Part shown: piece by piece, positions 33,355 through 43,408 of the stretch | Layout of the letters: the number at the start of each line of letters is the position of its first letter | Position numbering within the stretch: the first letter of the stretch is position 1 | Source: an uncultured Collinsella sp. | Lineage (GTDB): Bacteria; Actinomycetota; Coriobacteriia; Coriobacteriales; Coriobacteriaceae | NCBI GenBank assembly: GCA_900541725.1 | Contig: UQLB01000020.1 | Coordinates: 1-43,967, forward strand | Direction of reading: 5' to 3' | DNA length: 43,967 bases | Program-made: the position numbers and the translations under genes | Notes under the pieces: generated by a model | The model's input: the letters and a program-made list of their open reading frames with translations, nothing else | What the model was told of the DNA's origin: nothing | Databases searched by the model: none

Positions 33355-34470
33355 CTAACGCAAACCCTCTACCGCATCCGCCAGAAGAGCGGCGGCCCTA
33401 TCCTGAGCCAGACCACGCGCCGCCTGACGCATGGCGTCGCGTGCCGCCGCGTCATCGACCAGGTGCAGCAGCTCATCGGCAAAGGCAGAACCGTCGATAT
33501 CGGCATCGGCGCAGAGCACGCCGGCCCCGGCGTCGACCAGATAACGGGCATTGGTGGTTTGGTGGTCGGCTGTCGCATGCGGGTACGGCACGAGCACCGA
33601 AGGCACGGCGAGCGCAGCGATCTCGGCCACGCTCGATGCGCCCGAACGCGAGAGCACCAAATCGGCAGCAGCCAGCATATCGCCCATGTTGTCGATGTAT
33701 GTCTGGACGCGGTAACGCTTCGCCTCCTCGGGCGTCAGCGCCAAAGCGCGCTCGGTCTCCTCAAAGCCGTCGGCACCCGTCGAATGCAACACATAGAGAT
33801 TCTTGCGCGAAAGCAGCTCGTTTTTGAGCGAAACCACGCGCTCGTTGAGGTGCTGGGCGCCAAGTGAACCGCCAAAGACGAGCAGCAGCGTAGCGTCCTC
33901 GGGAACACCAAGTGCCTTGCGGCCGCGAGCGCGATTGCCCTCGATCACCGAGCGACGTACGGGGTTACCGGTCATGAGCACGTGGTCAGGGTCACCTTCG
34001 CGCTCAAAGACCGAACGCGCTGCCGGCACCGAGATGCACACGCGGGCGGCGTGGGAGTTCATCATCTTGTTGGCCAGGCCCGGAACAGAGTTCTGCTCAT
34101 GCAGCAGATACGGAACGCCCGCGCCCTTGCACCACCCCAGCAGCGGAACCTCGACATAGGCACCAAAACCAATGGCGGCATCGGGCTTGCCGACCTTTGA
34201 GAAATGACTGGCGAGCGCACGCTTGGCTTTGTTGACACGCCACAGCGAGGTCAGCGCCGTCCAAGGACGGGAGCGGTCGAAGCCCGTGACCGTAATGGGC
34301 ACAAAATCAAACCCAGCCTCGGGGACCAGACGACCCTCGAGCTTGCGCGACTGGCCCACGAACACAACGTGGTGGCCACGGTCACGCAGTTCTTCAGCCA
34401 AGGCGAGCGCGGGGTTGATGTGTCCTGCCGTGCCGCCGGCTGCAATAGCAACGGTCATTTTATCGGTCAT
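33355..34470 (-). CDS. murG: MurG N-acetylglucosaminyltransferase
   Basis: Adds GlcNAc to lipid I to give lipid II on the inner face of the membrane. It has 371 residues. The N-terminal GGTAGHINPALALAEEL is the acceptor-binding glycine loop; VFGGSLGAQHLNE and the C-terminal RSGASSVAEIAAL with PYPHATADHQ bind UDP-GlcNAc. The ATG at 34470 has GAAGGGA 7 bases upstream and overlaps the ftsW stop; an ATG four codons later is the alternative. Confidence 0.96.
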   Translation of the reverse strand: MTDKMTVAIAAGGTAGHINPALALAEELRDRGHHVVFVGQSRKLEGRLVPEAGFDFVPITVTGFDRSRPWTALTSLWRVNKAKRALASHFSKVGKPDAAIGFGAYVEVPLLGWCKGAGVPYLLHEQNSVPGLANKMMNSHAARVCISVPAARSVFEREGDPDHVLMTGNPVRRSVIEGNRARGRKALGVPEDATLLLVFGGSLGAQHLNERVVSLKNELLSRKNLYVLHSTGADGFEETERALALTPEEAKRYRVQTYIDNMGDMLAAADLVLSRSGASSVAEIAALAVPSVLVPYPHATADHQTTNARYLVDAGAGVLCADADIDGSAFADELLHLVDDAAARDAMRQAARGLAQDRAAALLADAVEGLR

Positions 34471-35980
34471 GGTAGTCCCTTCGTACACGCGGTCCCTGGT
34501 CGTCGGTACGCAGACGCGCCGACGGGTCCGAGTTCAAATCGATTCGATTATATCCGCCGCCCGCGTTGCGAGGGCTGGGGCGCTGCGGACGACCTTGCGG
34601 AGCCGTTCGCGAGCGTGGACGAGCTGCCGGCTCGGTCGCAGAGCCATCCAGGACGGTAAAACCGTTACGCGAAGATCGCTCGCCGCGCACGTGGGGCACG
34701 CCGGCAGTACTCTCATCCATAACGGCAAAGCTCTCACGGCGGCGGTCATACTCATCGCGGCGGGCGCTCTCGTACGAAACGCGCAAGATCAACCCGGCAA
34801 GCATGAGCGACACAATAATCGACGAACCGCCGTAGCTAATAAACGGCAGCGGTTTGCCCGTCATGGGAAACACGTTGAGGATGCCCAGCGCGTTAATCAA
34901 AAACTGCACCGCGAGAATGACCGCGGAGCCAGACGCCATAAGCGCGCCCCGACGATCGGTCGCCTGCTCGGCAATGCGAAACGCCGAGTAGATCAGCATC
35001 GCAAACACCAAGAAGAACAGCACGGTTCCGACAAAACCGACTTCCTCGCCAATGATGGCCAGGATGTAGTCGTTGTGCGCTTCGGGCAGATACGAGTACT
35101 TCATGGTTGAGTTGCCGATGCCACGGCCGAACAGACCGCCCGAGGCAAAGGCCATGATGGCAAGCGTGGCCTGATAGCCGTCACCATACTCGTCGGCCCA
35201 AGGGTTCAAGGCAACCTGAATACGCACCATACGGTACGGCTCTGCGACAAGCGCAATCACGATCACGAGAATGCCGAAGATTAGCACGCCAATGATAAAT
35301 CTGGGGTCGAGACCCGCAAACAACGCCATGCACATGAGGGTCAACAAGATGATCAGGACAGTACCGAAATCGGGCTGGATAAAGATCAGAAAGAGCGAAA
35401 TGCCCAGGTAGATGCCCATCTTGCGAAGGAATTCGTTGATGTTGCCACCGGGCGAAAAGAAGCGATCAAGCATGATGGCCGAATACGCAATGGCAAATGG
35501 CTTTAAAAACTCGGAAGGCTGGAACTGAATACCGGCGATGTTGAGCCAGCGCGTGGCGCCGCGGCTGCCGCTGCCCACCAAGAACACCAGAAGCAGTAGC
35601 CCTATCATGCCGATGAGGAAGATCCTGAGCACATCCTCCCCAAACCAGCTGTCCGGCAAAACGCGCACGATGGCAATCAGCGCCAGAACACCGACCACGG
35701 CAAACGCGGCCTGTCGACCCAGAAAAAACGTCGCCGAGCCATTCTCGTGCAGCGCCTCGACCGAAGACGCCGAGTACACCATCAGCAGGCCAAAGCATAC
35801 CAAGGTAAACAAGCAGGCCATGAATATCAAACGGGGGCGCATGATACGGGCGGGAACGCCGGCAATATAGCGTTCGCTAAACGACTGCCCGCCGCGGCCG
35901 GAACGCGGTGTGGTGCGACGTGAGGAAGCACGGTCCGAGTCGGGCCTCCTCATACCTTGTCGGGGGCTCTCCTCTCTCAC
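34460..35980 (-). CDS. ftsW: FtsW septal peptidoglycan glycosyltransferase
   Basis: SEDS-family polymerase for septal lipid II. It has 506 residues: an Arg-rich cytoplasmic N-terminus (about 1-47), ten hydrophobic helices, and a long Arg/Ser/Pro-rich cytoplasmic C-terminus of about 105 residues. Family blocks include GATRWLNIAGIQFQPSEFLK, PEAHNDYILAIIGEE (the large loop with the catalytic-side acid) and LPFISYGGSS. The start codon is GTG, with AGGGG 5-6 bases upstream, 8 bases after the murD stop. It overlaps the murG start by 11 bases. FtsW is chosen over RodA because of its place between murD and murG. Confidence 0.95.
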   Translation of the reverse strand: MREESPRQGMRRPDSDRASSRRTTPRSGRGGQSFSERYIAGVPARIMRPRLIFMACLFTLVCFGLLMVYSASSVEALHENGSATFFLGRQAAFAVVGVLALIAIVRVLPDSWFGEDVLRIFLIGMIGLLLLVFLVGSGSRGATRWLNIAGIQFQPSEFLKPFAIAYSAIMLDRFFSPGGNINEFLRKMGIYLGISLFLIFIQPDFGTVLIILLTLMCMALFAGLDPRFIIGVLIFGILVIVIALVAEPYRMVRIQVALNPWADEYGDGYQATLAIMAFASGGLFGRGIGNSTMKYSYLPEAHNDYILAIIGEEVGFVGTVLFFLVFAMLIYSAFRIAEQATDRRGALMASGSAVILAVQFLINALGILNVFPMTGKPLPFISYGGSSIIVSLMLAGLILRVSYESARRDEYDRRRESFAVMDESTAGVPHVRGERSSRNGFTVLDGSATEPAARPRSRTAPQGRPQRPSPRNAGGGYNRIDLNSDPSARLRTDDQGPRVRRDYHDR

Positions 35981-35988
35981 CGCAACCC

Positions 35989-37395
35989 CTATTCCATTTG
36001 TGATTTCGCTGTAGCGGCAAGCTGAGCCACGTAGTCCTTAAACACGCGGCCGCGCTCCTCATAGCCCGAGAACTCATCGAACGAAGAGCAGGCAGGAGAA
36101 AGTAAGATCACATCGCCACGGCTCGAAAGCGAACGGGCAACGTCCACGGCGTCGCGCAGGTCATCCGCCTGGGCGATATCCACATCGCCATCGACATCAG
36201 CCTCGTCCATAGCGGCGGTGAAGCGCTCGCGCGCATCGCCAAAGCAGACGACCGAGCGCACGTTGTCCATAACGACGCGCGCGAAGTCCGTGAGCGGCGT
36301 GCCCTTATCGTGGCCGCCGAGCAGCAAGATCACGTCGTCATCGGGAAATGCCGTCAGTGCCTTCTCGACCGCATCGGTGTTGGTCGCCTTGGAATCGTTG
36401 ACGTAGCGCACGCCGTCAATCTCGCCACACGGCTCCACGCGGTGCTCGAGCGGCTGGAACGAGGCCAGACCGCGGCAGACACCATCGACATCGGCACCGA
36501 CTGCCAAGGCAGCCGTGGCAGCACACAGGGCATTGATAACATTGTGATGGCCCGAGATCTTGAGCTCGGATGTAGCGATGAGCGGGGTCTCGACGCCCTT
36601 CAGACGCACGATCATCTTGCCATCGCGCACAAAGGCGGCATCCTCGCCCTCAGGCTCGTCAAAGGCAACCTTGCAGATGCGACGACCCGGCGTGTAGATG
36701 TACTCATCGAACTCGTGAATGCCGGCGTCTTCGACGTCGACAACCGCCAGATCGTCATCAACCATATTGTCAAACAGTTTGATCTTGGCAAGCGCATAGT
36801 TGTTATGGCTCTTATGCCAGCCCAAGTGGTCGGGAGTGATGTTGAGCAGCACCGCCACGCGAGGATGGAGCTCGGTAGTCGTAGCAATCTGATAGCTCGA
36901 GAGCTCAGCCACAAACCACTCGTTGTGGGCTCGGCCGTCAATCTCGTTGACCGGCGGCTCGCCGATGTTGCCGACAGCAACGCTGGCCTCGCCGGCAGCC
37001 TTGAGCAGATAATCAGTCAGCGACGTGGTAGTCGTCTTGCCATTGGTACCCGTGATGGCAATCCAGTTATCGGGCGACAGGCGATAGGCAAACTCGGGCT
37101 CACCCATAATCTGGGCGGCATGCTCGCGCCCGGCCTTAAAGAAGCCCGAGAACTCCGAGATGCCCGGGCACGTCACGCATACGTCATAGGCGCCCTCGAC
37201 CTGTTCGGTCCCATAGACAAACGACGCACCAGCAGCCTCGAGCGCACGCGTGGCGTCATTGGGCTCAGAGGTGCCGCCGCCATACACGGTAACGGCACTT
37301 ACGCGCTCGGGATGTGCCAGCGCCCAGCGGGCGACATCGAGACCGGATTTGCCCTGACCCAAAACGAGCAGGCTAAAGACATCAGCAAGAGGCAT
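35989..37395 (-). CDS. murD: UDP-N-acetylmuramoylalanine-D-glutamate ligase
   Basis: Adds D-glutamate to UDP-MurNAc-L-Ala. It has 468 residues. The P-loop GTNGKTT is at 116-122; LNITPDHLGWHKSHNNY is the Mur-ligase metal-binding block, and ATNTDAVEKAL and LGGHDKG lie in the C-terminal domain. The ATG stands 9 bases after the mraY stop without a good ribosome site, so coupling is likely. Confidence 0.96.
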   Translation of the reverse strand: MPLADVFSLLVLGQGKSGLDVARWALAHPERVSAVTVYGGGTSEPNDATRALEAAGASFVYGTEQVEGAYDVCVTCPGISEFSGFFKAGREHAAQIMGEPEFAYRLSPDNWIAITGTNGKTTTTSLTDYLLKAAGEASVAVGNIGEPPVNEIDGRAHNEWFVAELSSYQIATTTELHPRVAVLLNITPDHLGWHKSHNNYALAKIKLFDNMVDDDLAVVDVEDAGIHEFDEYIYTPGRRICKVAFDEPEGEDAAFVRDGKMIVRLKGVETPLIATSELKISGHHNVINALCAATAALAVGADVDGVCRGLASFQPLEHRVEPCGEIDGVRYVNDSKATNTDAVEKALTAFPDDDVILLLGGHDKGTPLTDFARVVMDNVRSVVCFGDARERFTAAMDEADVDGDVDIAQADDLRDAVDVARSLSSRGDVILLSPACSSFDEFSGYEERGRVFKDYVAQLAATAKSQME

Positions 37396-37404
37396 GAAAG
37401 ACCA

Positions 37405-38424
37405 CTATCCCAACTGGAAGAACAAAGCAAGGCCAACGGCACCAAAGGCCGCAGCGATAATCCAAAAGCGGATGACGACCTTGGTCTCGGCCCAGCCCTT
37501 CTTTTCGAAATGATGATGGATGGGCGCCATAAGGAAGACGCGCTTGTGCGTAAAGTGGAAGTAGACAACCTGAATCATGACCGACAGGGTCTCAACGATA
37601 AACAGGCCGCCGATGATGAGGGAGACGACCTCGGTATTGGTCATGATGGACGTGCAGGCAAACGCGGCGCCCAGGGCAAGCGAGCCGGTATCGCCCATAA
37701 AGATGCTCGCCGGATAGCAGTTGAACCACAGAAAGCCCAAACAGGCACCGGCACACGCGGTGCAGAAGATGGACAGGTTCACGTCTCCGTGCAAAAACGC
37801 CATGGCAGCCATGGCGAGCATGGCAATCATCGAGGTGCCGCCAGCAAGACCATCAAGGCCATCGGTCAGGTTCACGGCATTAGAAAGACCGGCGATCATC
37901 AGCCAGCAAAAGACAATGTAGAGCCACGGGAACGAAAGGCCGCAGATGGTGGTCGAAAGAACACCGAGGTCAATCGTCAGGCCGCCGGGAAAACGAATCT
38001 CGGGGGCGACGCCGCACCAATTGACGGCGAGCACCGTAAAGGTGACACAGATAATGGTTAGGCCGATCATCTTGGCATGGGGCGTCAGACCGAGCGAGCG
38101 CCCATGCGTAACGGAGGTCAGGTCGTCGATCAGGCCCAGCACGCCGGTCGCCAGCGTGGCGAGCAGCACGAGCACGAGCTCGGTGGTGAGCTTGCCCATC
38201 AGCAGGCAGGTCAGCGAGATCGCGACGAGGATGACAACGCCACCCATGGTGGGCGTTCCCTGCTTAACCAAATGACGCTTGGGGCCGTCGGCACGAACCT
38301 GCTGGCCGATACCCTCGACCTTGAGTAGCTTGATCCACCACGGCATGAGCAGCAGCGCAATGGCAGCGGCGATGCCAAGCCCCAAAAAAGCCTGATACGT
38401 TGGATACGAGGGATTGCCGAACAT
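37405..38424 (-). CDS. mraY: phospho-MurNAc-pentapeptide translocase MraY
   Basis: Membrane enzyme that makes lipid I from UDP-MurNAc-pentapeptide and undecaprenyl phosphate. It has 339 residues and about ten helices. Catalytic blocks are LIDDL, NLTDGLDGLAGG, MGDTGSLALG and the histidine loop APIHHHFEKKGW. It starts 3 bases after the murF stop and has only a weak ribosome site in the murF end, consistent with coupled translation. Confidence 0.97.
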   Translation of the reverse strand: MFGNPSYPTYQAFLGLGIAAAIALLLMPWWIKLLKVEGIGQQVRADGPKRHLVKQGTPTMGGVVILVAISLTCLLMGKLTTELVLVLLATLATGVLGLIDDLTSVTHGRSLGLTPHAKMIGLTIICVTFTVLAVNWCGVAPEIRFPGGLTIDLGVLSTTICGLSFPWLYIVFCWLMIAGLSNAVNLTDGLDGLAGGTSMIAMLAMAAMAFLHGDVNLSIFCTACAGACLGFLWFNCYPASIFMGDTGSLALGAAFACTSIMTNTEVVSLIIGGLFIVETLSVMIQVVYFHFTHKRVFLMAPIHHHFEKKGWAETKVVIRFWIIAAAFGAVGLALFFQLG

Positions 38425-38427
38425 GGG

Positions 38428-39852
38428 CTAGCACACACCTTCCACAAAGCGGTCGAGCTCAACAAAGCGGGAACCCTTGACCAGTACAACATCATGTTTT
38501 TCAAGCGCGCCGCCCATGCGGTCGAGCACCTGCTGATAATCGGAGAACACCTGGATGCGGTCCTCGTCCATGCCCATCATGCGCGCGGCATCGGCCATAA
38601 GCTGGGCCAGCTCACCACCCACGCACGCCAGCATGTCGAGCTTCTTGGCGGCGGCATAGGCGCCCACGAGCTCATGCATGCGAGGAGCCTCATCGCCCAT
38701 CTCGCCCATCTCGCCCAGGATCGCCACGCGAGACCCCGTGCACGAAAGCGAGCACAGTAGATCGAGGCCAGCAGCCATGGATTCGGCACTGGCGTTATAG
38801 GAATCGTCGATGACGCGGGCACCGCTCTTGGCGCGCTTGATCTCCTGGCGGTGACCGGTGATCGTGAGGCCCCTAAAGGCAGCATCGATCTGCTCGGGCG
38901 TCACGCCCAGGCGATAGGAAACCGCGGCGGCCTTAACGGCATTAGGAACGGACTGCACGCCGGGGATGGCAAGCATGGTATCGATCGTCTCACCCTGGCC
39001 AAAATCGAGCGTAAAGACCGGACGTCCCTCGTCATCAACACGAATGTCGCGGGCACGGACCTCATCGTCGTCCGAGACGCCGGCCAGCATAACGTCGATA
39101 CCAGCAGGCTGGGCGAACGTATCGCGAATGAACGGCGTAAAGTCGTCCTCACCGCCCAAAACCAGCAGCGGCAAGAAGTCGCCGGCGGCGCACATACCCT
39201 GGACAATCTCGGCCTTAGCGCGGGCGATGTTCTCGCGGCTGCCCAAAATGCCGATGTGAGAGGTACCAATCTTGCTCACGATGGCAAGGTTGGGATTGGC
39301 GGACTTGGACAGGCGCTCAATCTCGTGGAAATGGTTCATGCCCATCTCGAGCACCAGGACCTCGGTATCGGCCGGAGCGGAAAGCACCGTGAGCGGCATG
39401 CCGATCAGGTTATTGAAATTGCCCTTGGTGGCCCAGACACGATAGCGCTTGGCGAGCACGGCGGCGAGCACGTCCTTGGTCGTCGTCTTGCCGATGGAAC
39501 CGGTAATGCCAACGACCAGGCAGCCAAGCTCCAGGCGATACGTGTGCGCCAAACGCAGCAGAAACTCCTCGGGATCATCGGTCAGCAGGATGGCGCACCC
39601 CTTGTCCTGCGCCAGCGAGACCAGCTCGGCCTCGGGCTCACGCGTCATCACGACGGCGCCGGCACCCGACTGGACGGCACGGGAAGCAAAATCATTGCCG
39701 TCGACGTTTTCACCGGGAAAGGCGACGAAAATCGTCCCTTCCTCGACCTGGCGCGAGTCGATAACGCACCCGCGGCATACCCGATCGGCTTCTCCCGTCA
39801 CGGTTCGGGCCCCTGTTGCGGCCGCGAGGTTGTTGACGGCGATCTCTATCAT
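38428..39852 (-). CDS. murF: UDP-MurNAc-tripeptide-D-Ala-D-Ala ligase MurF
   Basis: Adds D-Ala-D-Ala to complete the pentapeptide precursor. It has 474 residues. The P-loop block is GSIGKTTTKD (118-127) followed by KGNFNNLIGMPLTVL, typical of MurF and not of MurE. EMGMNHFHEI and IDDSYNASAES are further signatures. AGGGGAG lies 6 bases before the ATG. A 126-base gap precedes it, where murE usually stands; no murE remnant is seen there. Confidence 0.96.
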   Translation of the reverse strand: MIEIAVNNLAAATGARTVTGEADRVCRGCVIDSRQVEEGTIFVAFPGENVDGNDFASRAVQSGAGAVVMTREPEAELVSLAQDKGCAILLTDDPEEFLLRLAHTYRLELGCLVVGITGSIGKTTTKDVLAAVLAKRYRVWATKGNFNNLIGMPLTVLSAPADTEVLVLEMGMNHFHEIERLSKSANPNLAIVSKIGTSHIGILGSRENIARAKAEIVQGMCAAGDFLPLLVLGGEDDFTPFIRDTFAQPAGIDVMLAGVSDDDEVRARDIRVDDEGRPVFTLDFGQGETIDTMLAIPGVQSVPNAVKAAAVSYRLGVTPEQIDAAFRGLTITGHRQEIKRAKSGARVIDDSYNASAESMAAGLDLLCSLSCTGSRVAILGEMGEMGDEAPRMHELVGAYAAAKKLDMLACVGGELAQLMADAARMMGMDEDRIQVFSDYQQVLDRMGGALEKHDVVLVKGSRFVELDRFVEGVC

Positions 39853-39978
39853 TGCAGCTCCCCTGTAAACCTAATAATGCTATCGGCGTATTGTATCCCA
39901 GCGCCGCACATGCGTGGTGCAGGGCATGTGAACACCCTCATATGGGACAACAAACCACGCCCCAAAGATTGTAACCCC

Positions 39979-41844
39979 CTACTTCGTGTGCGGGATACCC
40001 AGCACGTCGAGCGCGTTGGCCATAATGGACTGGAACGGCACCGCAGCGGCATCTGAGCCGCTCGGCGTTCCGTCGAGCGTGATATAGCACAGCACCTTGG
40101 GCGATTGTGCCGGTGCAAAGCCCATAAAGGACGACATGTAGTTCTCCTTGAGGTAGCCGCCGTTCTCGTCGGCACGTTCGGCCGTACCGGTCTTACCCGC
40201 CACGTCATAGCCGTCAACCGCGCCGCCAACGCCCGTTCCCTCGGACACGACCGTCTGCATGCACGATGTCACCTGGGATGCGGCGTCCTCCGAAATCGCG
40301 CGCTCGCCTTCGCCCCAGTCCTTCTCGTCGCCTTTGCTGGACTTATAGAAGTGCGGTGTCATCATCACGCCGCCGTTGGCGATGCCGCCCACGGCGCGTG
40401 CGATCTCAATCGGCGAGACGGACAGCGCCTGTCCAAAGCTCATCGAGCCCAGCGTGGCGCCGTCATACTGGTCACGCTCCTTGACGATACCCAGGCTCTC
40501 GCCCGGAAAATCGACACCAGAGCTGTGACCGATGCCCCACTTGTCCACATAAGCGGCAAAGTCATCGGCACCGATCTTGCGCCCCACCAGGACAAAGCCC
40601 ACGTTGGACGAACGGCGCATCATCTCGCGCACATCCATGGTCATGGCGTAGTCGCGCTTGTCGGCATCGGTGACGGTATCGTCGCCCACCTTGATGCTCG
40701 CCGGCACCTCAAACGACGTACTCGATCGCACGACGCCCAAGTCGAAGCCGGCGCCCGCCACGAGCGTCTTAAAGACCGAGCCGGGCTCGTAGGCGTCGGT
40801 GACCAGGCGCAAGTTCATATCCTCGGTCTTGGCGTTTTCCAGATTGGTCTGGTCGTAAGTCGGATACGAGCAGGCTGCCAAGATCTCGCCTGTCGTAGGA
40901 TCGGTGACCAGCGCCGAGCCGTTCTTGGCCTTAGTCTTCTCAACTGCCTCTGCCAGGGCATCCTCGGCCGCACGCTGGATATTGACGTCGAGCGTCGTCA
41001 CGATATCAACGCCGTCGACCGCAGCCACCTTTTTATAGGCACCGCCCGCGATATAGCTGCCGTCCCTCGCGCGCTCGCGTACGAGAGAACCGTTCGTGCC
41101 GGTCAGAAGCTTGTTGTATTGCTTTTCGAGACCCGTCAAGCCATCGTTGTCCACATTCACTACACCCAGCACCTGCGATGCCAGATTGCCGTATGGATAT
41201 ACGCGCTTCATGGCCTGCTCAAAAAGCACACCGGGCAGGTTCTTCTTCTCCAGCGTCGCAGCATCGTCTTCGTCCACCTGGCGCTTGATATACACCCAGG
41301 TTCCATCGGACTCAACGAGCTTGCGGCAGGTCTTTTTATCGATTCCAGTTGCCTTGACCAGCGCCGACACCGTCTTGTCAACGTCCTCGACAAGCTGCGG
41401 GTTCACGGCGATGTTGCGACATTCGACCGACGACGCCAGCACGTTACCGTTGCGGTCGTAGATGGTGCCACGTTTGGCATAGAGGGTCTGCGCAAGCAGG
41501 CGACGCGCATCGGCACGCTCGCGCAGTTTATCGGCTTCGACAACCTGATAGTCGGCAAGGCGAAAGACGCCCAAGCCCAAGCCAAGCCCAATGAATCCCA
41601 TGACGGCTTTGCGGCGAGGCAGAGGCGTGCCTGTGAGCCATTCGGTCGGCGAACTCTTGCGCGACCTGGTGTTATGCACTTGAGGGCCGCCCGAGCCGCG
41701 AAGTCGCGACGCCGGGTCGTTGCCACGGGACCGCCCGGCGTTGTAAGATTGCCGACCCGTTCCTTGATAACCAGAACGTCCCCGCGACGAGGGACGTCCA
41801 GAACCGCGGCCCCTATCGGAACCGCGGCGATAGTCATTTGTCAT
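39979..41844 (-). CDS. ftsI: FtsI/PBP2b-type septal transpeptidase
   Basis: Class B penicillin-binding protein that cross-links septal peptidoglycan. It has 621 residues. The cytoplasmic N-terminus (1-68) is remarkably Arg/Gly/Ser-rich with many RG units, then comes a membrane helix at about 80-98. The dimerisation domain includes RGTIYDRNGNVLA. The transpeptidase has Ser356-x-x-Lys359 (PGSVFKT), Ser412-Ser-Asn414 and Lys551-Thr-Gly553. No PASTA domains. The ATG lies 17 bases after the ftsL stop with a weak ribosome site. Confidence 0.95.
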   Translation of the reverse strand: MTNDYRRGSDRGRGSGRPSSRGRSGYQGTGRQSYNAGRSRGNDPASRLRGSGGPQVHNTRSRKSSPTEWLTGTPLPRRKAVMGFIGLGLGLGVFRLADYQVVEADKLRERADARRLLAQTLYAKRGTIYDRNGNVLASSVECRNIAVNPQLVEDVDKTVSALVKATGIDKKTCRKLVESDGTWVYIKRQVDEDDAATLEKKNLPGVLFEQAMKRVYPYGNLASQVLGVVNVDNDGLTGLEKQYNKLLTGTNGSLVRERARDGSYIAGGAYKKVAAVDGVDIVTTLDVNIQRAAEDALAEAVEKTKAKNGSALVTDPTTGEILAACSYPTYDQTNLENAKTEDMNLRLVTDAYEPGSVFKTLVAGAGFDLGVVRSSTSFEVPASIKVGDDTVTDADKRDYAMTMDVREMMRRSSNVGFVLVGRKIGADDFAAYVDKWGIGHSSGVDFPGESLGIVKERDQYDGATLGSMSFGQALSVSPIEIARAVGGIANGGVMMTPHFYKSSKGDEKDWGEGERAISEDAASQVTSCMQTVVSEGTGVGGAVDGYDVAGKTGTAERADENGGYLKENYMSSFMGFAPAQSPKVLCYITLDGTPSGSDAAAVPFQSIMANALDVLGIPHTK

Positions 41845-41861
41845 ACTCAGCTACCGTCTTG

Positions 41862-42332
41862 CTACTGAGCGGTCGCGGTCGCGTTGGCGCCCGCGGCTGC
41901 ATCCTGCGAAAAGTCAAGTGTAACGCTCTCGCTGGGCTCCACCATGCCATAAGCGCCCGCAAGGTCGCGAATGCGCGTGTCGGCGCCATAGACCGAATGC
42001 ATGACCTCCAGATCGGAGCTCTCATCGGTCGCCTTTTCGAGCGTGTTGGTAAGCTCGGCGTTGCTGTTGAGCACCTGGGCCGTGACGCCGGCAAGCGCCA
42101 CGCGGGCGACACCAATCGTCATGAAGATAGCCGCAATGATGCAAAACGTTTTAAGAACGCTCATGAAAACCGGGCTTACCGCCTGGTTTGCCTGACGGCC
42201 CGCGCCCGTGTAGACATCAAAGCGCGGCGTGCGCTGCTCACGGGGAGCAACGGGGGCCTGCGGCGTCTCACGATAGGCGGGCATGGCGTTCATATCATAG
42301 GCGAGTGCTGCGCTTGAAGTGTTGTAGCCCAT
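41862..42332 (-). CDS. ftsL: FtsL-like septum protein
   Basis: A 156-residue protein with a polar N-terminus of about 55 residues, one membrane helix at about 57-82 (SVLKTFCIIAAIFMTIGVARV) and a short outer helical, coiled-coil-like part, the layout of FtsL. FtsL sequences are poorly conserved, so the name rests on layout and on position between rsmH and ftsI. The Ala/Thr-rich tail (AAAGANATATAQ) is unusual. GGGAGG lies 9 bases before the ATG. Confidence 0.85.
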   Translation of the reverse strand: MGYNTSSAALAYDMNAMPAYRETPQAPVAPREQRTPRFDVYTGAGRQANQAVSPVFMSVLKTFCIIAAIFMTIGVARVALAGVTAQVLNSNAELTNTLEKATDESSDLEVMHSVYGADTRIRDLAGAYGMVEPSESVTLDFSQDAAAGANATATAQ

Positions 42333-42422
42333 GATATGCCGCCTCCCATCCCGAGTACGTTGGTAGTGTGTTTAAGCTTCGTTTATGGTGCGAGCGGGAG
42401 GTCCAATATCGCGCGGTCGCGC

Positions 42423-43388
42423 CTACAGACGCTGCGCCACGCGGATTTTGGCTGATCTCGCCCGAGGGTTGCGCTCAACCTCATCAGGCTGGGCAACCAA
42501 GGGTTTGCGGGTGATGACCTTGAGTATCGGCACGTTGCCGCACACGCACACCGGAATCTCCGGCGGACACGTGCACCCCTGGCTCATCTCCTTAAAGTGG
42601 TTCTTTACGATACGGTCCTCGAGCGAGTGATACGAGATGACGCAGATACGTCCGCCCGGGTTGAGCCACCTGGTGGCGGCATCAAGCCCTCGTTCGAGCA
42701 CATCGAGCTCGTGATTGACCTCGATGCGAATGGCCTGGAAACTTTTCTTGGCCGGGTGTCCGCCATGCCGACGAGCGGCAGCCGGGATACCCGCCTTGAT
42801 GATCTCGACAAATTGGCCGGTGGTTTCAATCGGTTCTTGCTCGCGGCGGCGCACGATCTCGCGCGCAATCTGCGAGGCGAACTTCTCTTCTCCGTAGACG
42901 CGTAGAATCCGGGCGAGGTCGTGTTCGTTATAGGTGTTGATGACCTCAGCTGCGTTTAAGGTGTTATTACCCGGATCCATCCGCATGTCCAATGGGGCGT
43001 CCTCGTTATACGAAAAGCCCCTGCCAGGGATATCGAGTTGCGGTGACGAAACGCCCAAATCGAACAGGAAGCCATCGACCCCGGGCACCTCGGCCGAGCA
43101 AAGCAGCTCGTCCAAGTCGCCGAAGTTGCCCTTCAGCAGCTGGTGCGGAACGCCGGGAACCTCGCGGTCCAGACGGGCACCAGCGGCCTCGAGGGCCATG
43201 TCGTCCTGATCGACGCCGAGCAAAAGGCCCGTCTCCCCCACCTGCGCGGCCATCTTTACCGAATGGCCGGCACCGCCAAGGGTGCAATCGCAGACAACGG
43301 AGCCGCTCTTTAGCCGCAGCGACTCAAGCACTTCGCCGAGCATGACAGGTTCATGCCGATATTCTTGTGTCAAGATCCCACGCTCCAT
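42423..43388 (-). CDS. rsmH: 16S rRNA m4C1402 methyltransferase RsmH
   Basis: Methylates N4 of C1402 in the ribosomal P site of 16S rRNA using SAM. It has 321 residues. Family blocks are EPVMLGEVLE at the N-terminus, the SAM site CDCTLGGAGHS, FDLGVSSPQLD and ISYHSLEDRIVKNHF. A Cys-rich piece (CTCPPEIPVCVCG), common in Gram-positive members, lies near the C-terminus. It starts 20 bases after mraZ, with a weak ribosome site. Confidence 0.97.
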   Translation of the reverse strand: MERGILTQEYRHEPVMLGEVLESLRLKSGSVVCDCTLGGAGHSVKMAAQVGETGLLLGVDQDDMALEAAGARLDREVPGVPHQLLKGNFGDLDELLCSAEVPGVDGFLFDLGVSSPQLDIPGRGFSYNEDAPLDMRMDPGNNTLNAAEVINTYNEHDLARILRVYGEEKFASQIAREIVRRREQEPIETTGQFVEIIKAGIPAAARRHGGHPAKKSFQAIRIEVNHELDVLERGLDAATRWLNPGGRICVISYHSLEDRIVKNHFKEMSQGCTCPPEIPVCVCGNVPILKVITRKPLVAQPDEVERNPRARSAKIRVAQRL

Positions 43389-43408
43389 CCGTTACCCGTG
43401 CCTTGCCC

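Noticed and set aside
36310..38061. 583-codon plus-strand open frame opposite murD and mraY
   Set aside because: Covers two well-supported genes on the other strand; composition is that of a complementary frame.
40105..41868. 587-codon plus-strand open frame opposite ftsI
   Set aside because: Same reason: mirror of the penicillin-binding protein gene.
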